Shown one piece after another: positions 52,899 through 61,008 of a stretch of DNA of 64,000 bases (the stretch's first letter is position 1; every line of letters begins with the position of its first letter). Made by a program: the position numbers and the translations under genes. The stretch lies in assembly GCA_046350375.1 (NCBI GenBank), contig JAXMAO010000006.1, positions 184,046-248,045 of the forward strand, written 5' to 3'. The stretch comes from JAXMAO01 sp046350375 (lineage in GTDB: Bacteria > Planctomycetota > Phycisphaerae > UBA1845 > UTPLA1). A model generated the notes under the pieces. That model did not search any database. It was given only the letters and a program-made list of their open reading frames with translations, and was not told the origin of the DNA.

Positions 52899-54548
52899 TC
52901 ACTCCGCCGCCGCCGCGGCCGGCGCGTCCGCGCGCGGCCCGTCCGGCTCGGCGTCATACAGCTCGTCGCGCTGGCCCATCCAGTCGAGCAGCTCGGTCGC
53001 CGTCAGCGCCGGATGGCCCGTGCGACTCAGCTCGATCGCCGCCGCCGCGCTCGCCAGGTAGGCCGTCTGCATCAGGTTCGCCCCGCCCGACAGCGCCAGC
53101 CCGCTCGCGGCCAGCATCGCCTCGCGACAGCCCAGCCCGTCGCGACCCGCCGCCGACAGCGACGGCAGATGCTCGCTTCGCAGCCGGCCGCTCCACTCTG
53201 GCGCGCTCGCGTCGTGCGTCGGCCGATCAAACGCCACCAGCCCGCGCTTCCCGAGCGTCACCAGCAGCCGCAGCGACTGCGTCTGCTCCAGCGCGCGATA
53301 GGCCAGCGCCGACAGCCCGGCCGCGGCATCGCGGCTCGTCGCCCGCAGCCGCCGCTCCGAACAGACCATCAGCGACGCATAGCGCAGCGCCAGCAGGTCG
53401 GCCCGCCGGTCGCACACCCCCGTCACCAGGTTCGCACAGCGCTCGTGGAAGACCTTGCCCAGCCCCTGCAGCAGTCCGGGCGTGATCGTGCCCAGGCCGC
53501 TGTCCGCCAGAATCACCACGTCCGCGATCCGCGCCTCGTCGAGAATGATCTCCACCGCGTGCCGCTCGCCATGTGAATCGAGCGGCCGAACCTCCACCTC
53601 GTCGACCCGCGACAGCTTCTGTTCGTCTACCAGGTAGCGCGTCCGCAGCGGCGTGGCGGCGCGCTCCGCCACGACGCTCAGGTTCACGCCCGCGCTGCCC
53701 AGCGACTCGCGCAGCCACGTCCCGCGCCGGTCGCCGCCCAGCGACGTCACCAGCATCACCGACGCCCCCAGCCCGGCCGCGTGCCGCGCCACCGCCGCCG
53801 CATCTCCCGGCCAGCATTGCCGGTCGAGCGCCCGCAGCGACATCATCGGCGCCTCGTCGGCGATCGAGTCGGCCTCGCACAGCACGTACGCATCGACCGC
53901 CGCGTCGCCGACCACCAGCACCCGCCGCCGCTGCATCGACGCCACCAGGTCGGTCAGCGCGTCGCCGCACATGCCATGCCGCCGGCAGACCAGCGCCAGC
54001 CGCTGCTGCTCTTCGCACCGCGCTCCGCCGCGCGTCTCCAGCAGACGCGTCGACGAAAACACCACGTCGCCGCTCGAAAAAACGACCCGCCCGCCGGCCG
54101 CCTCGACCGCCGCCCGCTCCGCCAGAAACCCGGGATGATTGCTCGTGGCGTATTCCTGCCCCTTCACGTAGACGTCCGGCCGCAGCGCCGCAATCAGCCG
54201 GCAGGCCGTCGCCTCGTCGTCGATCACCACGGCGTCCACCAGCGAGAGCGCCGCCAGGTTCTCGGCACGCAGCTCCTGCGGGATGTACGGGCGCTGCTCG
54301 CCTTTGTCGATCTGCGCGTCGCCGGTGATCGACACCACCAGCAGGTCGCCCTGCGTCCGCGCGAATTGCAAATAGCGGATGTGCCCTGGATGAACGATGT
54401 CAAAGCAGCCGTGGCAGTGCACCACCGTCCGGCCGCCGCGCCGCGCCTCGGCCGCCAGCGTCACCAGCCGCTCGCGCGACACGATCTTCCGTCGATAGTC
54501 CCCGCGTCCGGTCGCGTCGAAATCGCCGTCTGCCACGTCGATTCTCAT
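52899..54548 (-). CDS. HldE-like protein with reversed domain order (nucleotidyltransferase, then PfkB-type kinase)
   Basis: 549 residues. The first domain (about 25-165) is a cytidylyltransferase: T-V-V-H-C-H-G-C-F-D-I-V-H-P-G-H-I-R-Y-L, then V-V-S-I-T-G-D and Y-V-K-G-Q-E-Y. The second (about 195-540) is PfkB-like: V-L-V-V-G-D-A-A-V-D-A-Y-V, G-A-S-V-M-L-V-T-S-L-G-G-D and L-L-V-T-L-G-K-R-G-L. The canonical G-A-G-D anion-hole site is replaced by A-G-R-D within S-A-A-G-R-D-G-L-G-C, so kinase activity is doubtful. In the usual HldE the kinase comes first. Heptose or a related sugar nucleotide would be the product. It is coupled to the downstream glycosyltransferase. Confidence 0.88.
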   Translation of the reverse strand: MRIDVADGDFDATGRGDYRRKIVSRERLVTLAAEARRGGRTVVHCHGCFDIVHPGHIRYLQFARTQGDLLVVSITGDAQIDKGEQRPYIPQELRAENLAALSLVDAVVIDDEATACRLIAALRPDVYVKGQEYATSNHPGFLAERAAVEAAGGRVVFSSGDVVFSSTRLLETRGGARCEEQQRLALVCRRHGMCGDALTDLVASMQRRRVLVVGDAAVDAYVLCEADSIADEAPMMSLRALDRQCWPGDAAAVARHAAGLGASVMLVTSLGGDRRGTWLRESLGSAGVNLSVVAERAATPLRTRYLVDEQKLSRVDEVEVRPLDSHGERHAVEIILDEARIADVVILADSGLGTITPGLLQGLGKVFHERCANLVTGVCDRRADLLALRYASLMVCSERRLRATSRDAAAGLSALAYRALEQTQSLRLLVTLGKRGLVAFDRPTHDASAPEWSGRLRSEHLPSLSAAGRDGLGCREAMLAASGLALSGGANLMQTAYLASAAAAIELSRTGHPALTATELLDWMGQRDELYDAEPDGPRADAPAAAAAE

Positions 54549-54581
54549 CGGCAATCGGCCGCCCCGCCCGCGACCGCGCCC

Positions 54582-55328
54582 CTATCGGCTGACCTCGCGA
54601 ACCACTACCAGCGCCCCGCGCAGCGCCAGGCTGCCCAGCAGCAGGCCGAACAGCACCCCCACCACCACCGTCAGAATCGGCCAGCTTCCGCGCACCAGGT
54701 CCGGCATGCCCGGCAGCACGGTGCCCGCCAGCGCCGCCGCCGCCCCCAGCGCCGCCACCGCGTACACGTGCCCGCGCGTGTTGCCGTGAATCGGCGCCAG
54801 CCACAGGCACAGGCAGATCAGCACGTAGGCAAACACCCAGGTCGGCCAATGGCCCCAGTCCAGTTGCCCCATCGCCGAGAGCGTCTGCTCCGACAGGCTC
54901 AGCAGCCCGCGCGCCTGCGTCCAGAAGGTCGACAGGTCGCGCGGAATCTCCGGCGACACCAGCTCCGGCGAAACGTGCTGCACCAGCGGTCCACCCCAGC
55001 TCGTCAGCACCACCATCAGCGCCGCCCCAACCGCCACCAGCGGCAGCAGCCCGGCCAACACCGACACCGACAGCGGCAGCTCCGGCGGAGGCTTCTGCTT
55101 CTCCTTGCCCTCGGCCGGCTCGTGCTCGCTCGGACCGAGCAGCGACACCTCGGCCTCGGTCGCATTGCCCAGCAGCAGCGCGACGATGAACCCGACTTGC
55201 GCGATGATCGTTCCGGGAAGCAGAAAGACGTTCAGCAGGCGCGGCTCCACCAGGCCGCACCATAGCCGGCGCACGGCCCAGGCGAGCATCATGGCAATCA
55301 GCAGCCACAGCGATGCGGCTTGGTACAT
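54582..55328 (-). CDS. Polytopic membrane protein of unknown function
   Basis: 248 residues with about six hydrophobic helices: Y-Q-A-A-S-L-W-L-L-I-A-M-M-L-A at the very start, another near 35-55, one near 85-110 after a charged cytoplasmic loop with E-H-E-P-A-E-G-K-E-K-Q-K, and three in the last 110 residues. No catalytic motif is visible. It lies 33 bases upstream of the HldE-like gene on the same strand, so it may belong to the glycosylation group, but no function is claimed. Confidence 0.78.
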   Translation of the reverse strand: MYQAASLWLLIAMMLAWAVRRLWCGLVEPRLLNVFLLPGTIIAQVGFIVALLLGNATEAEVSLLGPSEHEPAEGKEKQKPPPELPLSVSVLAGLLPLVAVGAALMVVLTSWGGPLVQHVSPELVSPEIPRDLSTFWTQARGLLSLSEQTLSAMGQLDWGHWPTWVFAYVLICLCLWLAPIHGNTRGHVYAVAALGAAAALAGTVLPGMPDLVRGSWPILTVVVGVLFGLLLGSLALRGALVVVREVSR

Positions 55329-55391
55329 CCGGTGTACGTTCTCGCGCGCCGCTTTCGGCGACCGGCGCGCAGCCTTCCCGTTGGCATGGAT

Positions 55392-56981
55392 TTATCGGCC
55401 GGCTCGCTGGGCAGGGTTTACCATTGAACGGGGCATAAAGTCGCTTGACCGCGGCAATCGTTCGCACAGCCGCGCGAGCTTATCGGACGAGTGCAGCCCG
55501 AAAAACCATTCTCGGTCGTTCGCGATCGAGTTCTGTTGCAGATCGTGCTGCATGACAGCCACTCTCTGCTGCAGCGCACCGCCATCCGGCAGCAACTCGG
55601 CCAGCGCGCGGTTCGCCGCGCCGATCTCGCCCCAGGCCGACCGCCGCGCCGCACGCGAATTTCGCGCCTCGGCACGCAGCCGCTCGGACGCCTCGATCGC
55701 CACCGTTCGCGCCCGCAGCGCCGCGCGCGCCGCGGCGCCCTCGATCGCCGGACCCAGCCAGCGCTGCGGGTTGAAGACGCGGTCGCGAATCTCGCGCCGC
55801 GCCACGCGCAGGTCGGCCGCGCTGCCCGGTCGCCGCGGCAGCTCCAGGCGCAGCGTCGCCGTCACGCACGCATACGCGGGCGGCTCAATTCTGAAAAAAC
55901 GCCGAATCAGGTCGTCGGTGATGGCGTCGTAGATCGCGCCACCCAGCCCGTGAATGAACAGGTCGCACAGCGCCAGCCGGGCGAACGTCGTCAGCAACAG
56001 CGCCCGCGGCCGCAGCCGCCACGGCTCGAGCGCCGCCGCCAGGTCGAACCCATCCGCCGACAGCGCCCGGTCCGGCAGCGCACCGATTCGCTCGCCCGCG
56101 GCCCACAGCTCGACCGCGCCCGCGCCCGGCCGCACGCTCAGCCGTTCGCGCGGCCCGCCCGGTTGATAGACCCAGAACGGCGACTCCACGCCCGCCGCAT
56201 CGGCCCGCAGGTCGGGCACCGGATGCTGCCGCCCCCGAATCCGCCGCCGCGCGCGATGCGCCGCCAGCGCACCGTTGTACGCCTCGAACAGCGCTCCGCC
56301 GTTCAGCAGGCAATGCCGGCAGAACGCCGACCAGGCCGCGCCCGCTGCGGACCGCGACAACTCGCTCACCCGCCGCGACACCGCCGGCGTCTCGCCCGCG
56401 CCGCGCGTCGCCGCCGCCACGCCGGACAGGAATCTCGACGTGTAGTCGCCATCCTCCGCGACGAACGCACTCACGAACTGTTCCAGTGGCGTCCCGCGCC
56501 CGCCCGCCCCCGCCACGGCCCCCCACCAGGCGCGCCATCGCTCCGTGGCACAATCGGCCAGATTCTCAAACGGAACGCCCCGGCCGGCCTGCACTTCGGC
56601 CGGAAGCGCGGCGCTCGCCACGCGCAGGTCGCCGCCCGCCTGCTCCGGCCAGCGCAGCCGCACCCCGTCGGCCAGGTCGCTGTCGACGCACAGGAATTCC
56701 GCCCGCCCGCCGATCGCCGCCGCCAGCCGCGTCGCGACGATCTCCTTCGCCCACACGCCGGCGTGGAAGAACTCCGGCTGATGCCCGGTCATGATCACCG
56801 GCGCGCCGCTCGGCGCAGAGATCTGAAAATCGCCCGCCAGGCGCAGCTCGGCCGATCGCCGCGCCGCGCAGTTCGCCTCCACGAGCGCCGCCAGTTGTTC
56901 GGCCGACGGAACGACGACCACCCCGCCGTCGTCGGCGGGAGCCGGCGGCCAGTCAGACGGATTCAGCGCGCCGGGAGACAT
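55392..56981 (-). CDS. Large conserved protein of unknown function with a T-G-H-Q-P-E-F-F motif
   Basis: 529 residues from ATG 56981; the open frame reaches 57137 but overlaps the upstream glycosyltransferase. The clearest feature is P-V-I-M-T-G-H-Q-P-E-F-F-H-A-G-V-W-A-K-E near residue 65, then a helical, arginine-rich body with A-I-Y-D-A-I-T-D-D-L-I-R-R-F-F. The T-G-H-Q-P motif followed by long helices faintly recalls BshC (bacillithiol synthase, T-G-Q-Q), but this is only a resemblance. The last 100 residues are coiled-coil-like. It follows a family 2 glycosyltransferase by 13 bases and is probably co-transcribed. Confidence 0.75.
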   Translation of the reverse strand: MSPGALNPSDWPPAPADDGGVVVVPSAEQLAALVEANCAARRSAELRLAGDFQISAPSGAPVIMTGHQPEFFHAGVWAKEIVATRLAAAIGGRAEFLCVDSDLADGVRLRWPEQAGGDLRVASAALPAEVQAGRGVPFENLADCATERWRAWWGAVAGAGGRGTPLEQFVSAFVAEDGDYTSRFLSGVAAATRGAGETPAVSRRVSELSRSAAGAAWSAFCRHCLLNGGALFEAYNGALAAHRARRRIRGRQHPVPDLRADAAGVESPFWVYQPGGPRERLSVRPGAGAVELWAAGERIGALPDRALSADGFDLAAALEPWRLRPRALLLTTFARLALCDLFIHGLGGAIYDAITDDLIRRFFRIEPPAYACVTATLRLELPRRPGSAADLRVARREIRDRVFNPQRWLGPAIEGAAARAALRARTVAIEASERLRAEARNSRAARRSAWGEIGAANRALAELLPDGGALQQRVAVMQHDLQQNSIANDREWFFGLHSSDKLARLCERLPRSSDFMPRSMVNPAQRAGR

Positions 56982-56994
56982 GCCGAAAGAGGGA

Positions 56995-57768
56995 CTACGT
57001 CTCGAACACGCAGCAGCGTCCGGCCGCCGCCGGGCACGGCGAACCGGCCGCGCGGGCCGGCGCCATCGGCCAACCGCACCGCGCCAGCTCGCGGTTGAAC
57101 ACGTCGAGATAGTGCTGCAGCCGCGCCTCGGGATCATCGAGCGAGCCGCCGAAGTGGCGCGTCGGGTCGTTGTAGATCAGCCGCACCGGCAGCTCGCGAA
57201 TCCGCAGCCCGGCGGCCGCCGTCTGCACCCAGAATTGCAACGGAAAGGCATACCCGGTCTCGTCCAGCCGCAGACCCCGCAGCGCCGCAACGCGATGCGC
57301 CTTGAACCCGCAGAACGCGTCGGTCAGCGACAGCCGCAGCACGTCGTTGACCAGCCAGGTGATGGTGGTGTTGATCCGCCGCCGATCGGCCGGCGGCACG
57401 TCGTTGCCCACCAGCGCCGCCCCATAGCGCGTTCCCGAGATAATGTCGGCGTCATCCTGCCGCATGGCCGCCGCGAAGTGCGGCAGCCGGGCCGGCTCGT
57501 GCTGGTCGTCGCAATCCATGGTCACCACCCAGTCGAACTGCTCGGCCGCCGCGAACGAGAACGCGTCGATCAGGCTCTGGCCGTAGCCGCGGTTCTCGCG
57601 ATGGCGGATGACGTTCAGGCCGCGCGCCTCCGACAGCAGCCGCGGCGTCGCGTCGGTCGAGCCGTCGTCAACGACCAGCACGTCGCGCGCGTGGCGCCGC
57701 ACCTCGTCCAGCACGCGGACCAGGTAGCGCTCTTCGTTGAAGACCGGAATGGCGACCAGAACTCGCAT
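56995..57768 (-). CDS. Family 2 glycosyltransferase, dolichol/undecaprenyl-phosphate type
   Basis: 257 residues. V-L-V-A-I-P-V-F-N-E-E-R-Y at the start, then D-V-L-V-V-D-D-G-S-T-D-A-T, V-V-T-M-D-C-D-D-Q-H-E-P, and D-A-F-C-G-F-K-A-H-R: the pattern of enzymes that load a sugar onto a polyprenyl phosphate. There is no C-terminal membrane helix, so it acts as a soluble or peripheral enzyme. The last 25 residues are Ala/Pro/Cys-rich. A good promoter lies about 55 bases upstream. The gene begins a two-gene unit. Confidence 0.93.
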   Translation of the reverse strand: MRVLVAIPVFNEERYLVRVLDEVRRHARDVLVVDDGSTDATPRLLSEARGLNVIRHRENRGYGQSLIDAFSFAAAEQFDWVVTMDCDDQHEPARLPHFAAAMRQDDADIISGTRYGAALVGNDVPPADRRRINTTITWLVNDVLRLSLTDAFCGFKAHRVAALRGLRLDETGYAFPLQFWVQTAAAGLRIRELPVRLIYNDPTRHFGGSLDDPEARLQHYLDVFNRELARCGWPMAPARAAGSPCPAAAGRCCVFET

Positions 57769-57822
57769 CGGGGTACTCGTGTGGGTGCACGCCGGACCGG
57801 CAGTTTCTGCGCGTGTCGGCGG

Positions 57823-57850
57823 ATGATAGGCGGCTCGGGGCGGATGTCAA
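57823..57850 (-). promoter_or_regulatory. Promoter of the glycosyltransferase unit
   Basis: On the minus strand a perfect TTGACA (57845-57850), 16 bases, then TATCAT (57823-57828). It is a strong sigma-70-type pair, with about 50 bases of leader before the start at 57768. Confidence 0.6.
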
Positions 57851-58017
57851 ATTCTGCGCCCTCTCCGGCGCTCCTGAACAGTGCGCCGGGCCAGAGTTGC
57901 TCCCAAGATTGCCGATAACACGCACGAGATGCGCCGCGCGCCGCGTCGCGCCGCGCCATGCTGCCGGGCGCGCCGTCGACCGCGCCCCGCGGCGGATGAA
58001 AACCGGGGAGATGGTCC

Positions 58018-59065
58018 TTGCCAGGCCGACGCCTCATGCTGCTGCTATCGCTGACCGGAGCCCTGCTGGCCGGGTGCGCGCGTCTCAGCCCACGCTGGTC
58101 GACTACATGAAGTCGAGCGTCGCCCAGCACCATTGCGCACCGGCGACATGTACCTCTCCGGTAACCAGCTCGAACAGGCGCTGCGCGAGTTCGACGAGGC
58201 GCTCCAGTTCGACCCCAAGCTCGCCTCGGCCTACAGCAAGATCGGGAAGATCCACCGCCGACGCGGCGAGCTCGCCGAGGCCGCCCGCGCCTTCGCCCAG
58301 GCGCTGCAGCTCGACCCGATGGATTTCCTCTCCGCGCTGTCGCTCGGGCAGGTCTACCAGGCGCTGGCCGAGAAATCGCCTGACAAGCTCGAAAAGCTCC
58401 GCCTCGCCGTGCAGGCCTACATGCAGGCCGCCGACCTGCGCCCCGACAACGTCGAGACGCAGCTCAACCTCGGCATCTGCTATCACCAGATCGGCGAGCT
58501 CGACCAGGCGATCAGCGCCTACAAGGCGGCGCTCAAGCTCGATCCCAAGAACGCCTTCGCCTTCGTCAATCTCGGCGCCGCCTACGACTCGAAGGGCAAC
58601 TTCTACGACGCCATTCGAATGTACAAGTCAGCCATGGAGCTGGGCGACAATCAGCCCGTAGTGCTCGCTCAACCTCGGCACCACCTATCTCAAGCAGGAC
58701 CGCCTGCCCGCCGCCATGGAAACCTTCCGCCGCGCCGCCGAGGTGGACCCCAAGTCGGCCCTGGCTCACCAGTGGATCGGCTACTGCTACTATCGCACCG
58801 GCCGATTCGACCAGGCGGCACGGCCGCCTACGGCCGCGCGCTTGCAACTCGACGACCGCTGCGGCGAGGCCCGCCGGCCGCGGCGTGGTCTTCATGAGCG
58901 TATCTCAAGAGCGGGCGCTGATCGCAGCTCAAGGCGCTCGCCTTGGAACACTGGCACCGCGCGGCTCGAACTCGACCCCCACCAGCCGCGACTCGAAAAG
59001 CTGATCGCCCGCTACTCGGACCGCGCGCGCAGCCCCGGCCCGGCCGCCGCCCTGGGCGCAACTGA
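58018..59065 (+). pseudogene. TPR-repeat lipoprotein, broken by several indels
   Basis: The reconstructed protein has about 340 residues. It starts at TTG 58018 (GGGGAG seven bases upstream) with L-T-G-A-L-L-A-G-C, a clean lipobox, then loses frame near 58083 and 58132. The longest intact run (58133 to about 58660) holds four TPR units: A-L-R-E-F-D-E-A-L-Q-F-D-P, A-R-A-F-A-Q-A-L-Q-L-D-P, L-N-L-G-I-C-Y-H-Q-I-G and A-Y-K-A-A-L-K-L-D-P-K-N. Further shifts occur near 58665, 58820, 58880, 58900 and 58930, with L-N-L-G-T-T-Y-L-K-Q and L-E-K-L-I-A-R-Y surviving in other frames. Family pattern is kept throughout, so assembly indels are the likelier cause. It converges with the gene at 59081. Confidence 0.75.
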
Positions 59066-59080
59066 CCCGTCGCGTCCGCC

Positions 59081-59404
59081 CTACCCGGCGATCACGTCGT
59101 CCAGCAGCGACAGGCTGACCACCACCTCGCGCTGCACGAACACCCGCGCCCGGTTCGCCCGCGCCGTGCTGCCGCGCTCGCAGACGTACTGCTCCTTCGA
59201 CGCGTGCCCGTCATGCCGGTCGTGCACGTCGGCCTCGACCAGCCAGAAGCCCGCCGGCTCGACGCGCTCGAGAGTTCCCACGTAGATCATCGGCCCCTGG
59301 GTGTCGAGCACCACGGTGCGGGCTGTCCAGGCGCCCAGTCCGGCGCGCTTCGCCCGCGTCCCGCGCCCCGACCGGCCCGCCGCTCTTGAGGATCGCTTGC
59401 TCAT
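59081..59404 (-). CDS. Small conserved protein, planctomycete type
   Basis: 107 residues from ATG 59404. A basic N-terminus (about 1-25) is followed by T-A-R-T-V-V-L-D-T-Q-G-P-M-I-Y-V-G-T-L, G-F-W-L-V-E-A-D-V-H-D-R-H-D-G-H-A-S-K-E, then R-V-F-V-Q-R-E-V-V-V-S-L-S-L-L-D-D-V. The D-V-H-D-x-x-D-G-H-A-S-K-E block is striking. I believe it recurs in planctomycetes with no known role. A TATAAG lies 3 bases before the ATG, and an alternative ATG is five codons upstream. Confidence 0.75.
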   Translation of the reverse strand: MSKRSSRAAGRSGRGTRAKRAGLGAWTARTVVLDTQGPMIYVGTLERVEPAGFWLVEADVHDRHDGHASKEQYVCERGSTARANRARVFVQREVVVSLSLLDDVIAG

Positions 59405-59479
59405 GCGCTTATATTCCATCCGCTCTGCCGGCCGCGTCAATTCGCATCCGCGGCCCCCGCGCGCCCTGGAGATTTCGCA

Positions 59480-60397
59480 ATGTCGCCCCGGTCGATTGGC
59501 AGGCTCGCCCTGATGCTGGTTGCGGTCGGACTGGCCGCCGCCGCCGTTTCAGCCCAGCGACCCGGGCGCCCCAGGCCGGCCGTCGCGCCGCCCGCCGACG
59601 AGCCCGCCGCCAGCGAATACGCCACTGTCGCCGAGCGAATCACGCCGCAGCACATCAACCGCGTCCGCTTCATGGAGCTGCGCGCCGCCCGCGAGGTCGA
59701 TCGCGGCCCCGACCGCATCGAGGCCGATCACGTCACCGTCCGCATTCCGCAGGACGTGGCCGAGTCGTTTCTCAACAGCCGCGTCGGCGCGACCGGCTTC
59801 AAGGGCGAGGCCGCCCGGCGGCGCTTCCTGACGCTCCCGCCGCCGCAGAAGCTCGCCGTCATCGCCTACTGGGTGCGCGACACCGAGGACGAATGGAACT
59901 ACGCCGACCAGATCGAAGTCCAGAAAGACCCGGACGTGATGGTCGAGTTTCGTCGCCGTGTCCAGCCGGTCATCATCAACAACTGCGCCACCGCCGCCTG
60001 CCACGGAAACGCCGACGTCACCGAAAGCCGGATGCGCCTCTACAACGACCCGCGCCGCTCCGAAACCAACACCTATGCCAACTTCCTCACGCTCCGCGAA
60101 TGGTCCGTCGGCGGAATGCCCCTGCTCAACCACGACCGCCCCGCCGACTCGCTGCTGCTCTCTTACATGCTCAAACGCGACCTGACGCGCCATCCCCATC
60201 CGCAGTCCAGGGGCTTTCGCGCCATGCTGCTGCACGAAGGCTCCACCCAGCAGCGCGCCATCGAAACCTGGATCGGCTCCCTCCGCCGACTTCAGCCGAC
60301 GCGCTGGTACGGCTTTCACCTGCTGCCCGCCTTCGCGGCCACCAGCGCCCCCGGCAGCGAAGACGACGCGCTTCCGCCGCCGCGCGAGGCGCCATGA
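59480..60397 (+). CDS. Exported protein with one CX4CH haem-type motif
   Basis: 305 residues. A signal peptide (about 8-26, ending A-V-S-A-Q) is followed by a region with I-T-P-Q-H-I-N-R-V-R-F and Y-W-V-R-D-T-E-D-E-W, then N-N-C-A-T-A-A-C-H-G near residue 175, a C-x4-C-H site. Planctomycete cytochrome-like proteins often carry this spacing. No distal methionine is assigned. The C-terminus has R-W-Y-G-F-H-L-L. GGAG lies eight bases before the ATG. It could bind haem and take part in periplasmic electron transfer, but there is only one site and no known partner beside it. Confidence 0.78.
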   Translation: MSPRSIGRLALMLVAVGLAAAAVSAQRPGRPRPAVAPPADEPAASEYATVAERITPQHINRVRFMELRAAREVDRGPDRIEADHVTVRIPQDVAESFLNSRVGATGFKGEAARRRFLTLPPPQKLAVIAYWVRDTEDEWNYADQIEVQKDPDVMVEFRRRVQPVIINNCATAACHGNADVTESRMRLYNDPRRSETNTYANFLTLREWSVGGMPLLNHDRPADSLLLSYMLKRDLTRHPHPQSRGFRAMLLHEGSTQQRAIETWIGSLRRLQPTRWYGFHLLPAFAATSAPGSEDDALPPPREAP

Positions 60398-60428
60398 CGC
60401 CCGCGCGCCGCTGCCGGTCCGCCATCGC

Positions 60429-60980
60429 ATGACCGCGCCCCATTCCGATCCCGCCGCCGCCGACGACTTCGCCTGGGCGCCCCTTTCGGCCCGGCTCATC
60501 GCCCCGCCCGACTGGCTCGCCGATACCACGCTCGCCACGCTCGGCCACAGCCGCCGCATCCTGGCCGAATGGAAGTCGGCCCGCCTGCCCGAGGCCGTCC
60601 TGCTGCGTTACTCCTTCGAGGCCGGCTTCGGCGTGACACGCGTCCGTCACGAGCGGCTGATCCTCGGTCGCTGGAGCACCGCCGGATCCGCGCCGATCGT
60701 AATCGCGTCCGACGAATGTCTGGCCGCGGCGGCAATGCGACCCGGCTTCGTCCGCCGAAGGGTCTCCGATCGCTGGTGTGTCGCGGCGGATGGCGAGCGG
60801 CTCGACGCCGGCCGCGCGGCGCTGGAAGCCTGGCTCGCGCCGCAGCCGCTGGAACTGGCGTGGGAACTTCGCGCCGATGCCTTCTGCGGCCACGCGCCCG
60901 GCGCGGCGCCCGGCCCGGTCGCCAACGCCCTGGCCCGCGCGCTGGCCGCGCTGCCCGCGCTGTCGCCGCGCGGCGATTGA
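60429..60980 (+). CDS. Conserved protein of unknown function
   Basis: 183 residues, 31 bases after the cytochrome-like gene on the same strand. It opens with a polar stretch, has W-L-A-D-T-T-L-A-T-L-G-H-S-R-R and V-L-L-R-Y-S-F-E-A-G-F-G-V-T-R-V-R, then I-V-I-A-S-D-E-C-L-A-A-A, and a helical Ala-rich end. No recognisable domain, signal or membrane segment. Only position links it to the cytochrome-like gene. Confidence 0.6.
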   Translation: MTAPHSDPAAADDFAWAPLSARLIAPPDWLADTTLATLGHSRRILAEWKSARLPEAVLLRYSFEAGFGVTRVRHERLILGRWSTAGSAPIVIASDECLAAAAMRPGFVRRRVSDRWCVAADGERLDAGRAALEAWLAPQPLELAWELRADAFCGHAPGAAPGPVANALARALAALPALSPRGD

Positions 60981-61008
60981 TCGCGCCGCACCGCCCCCGC
61001 CCGCCGCG

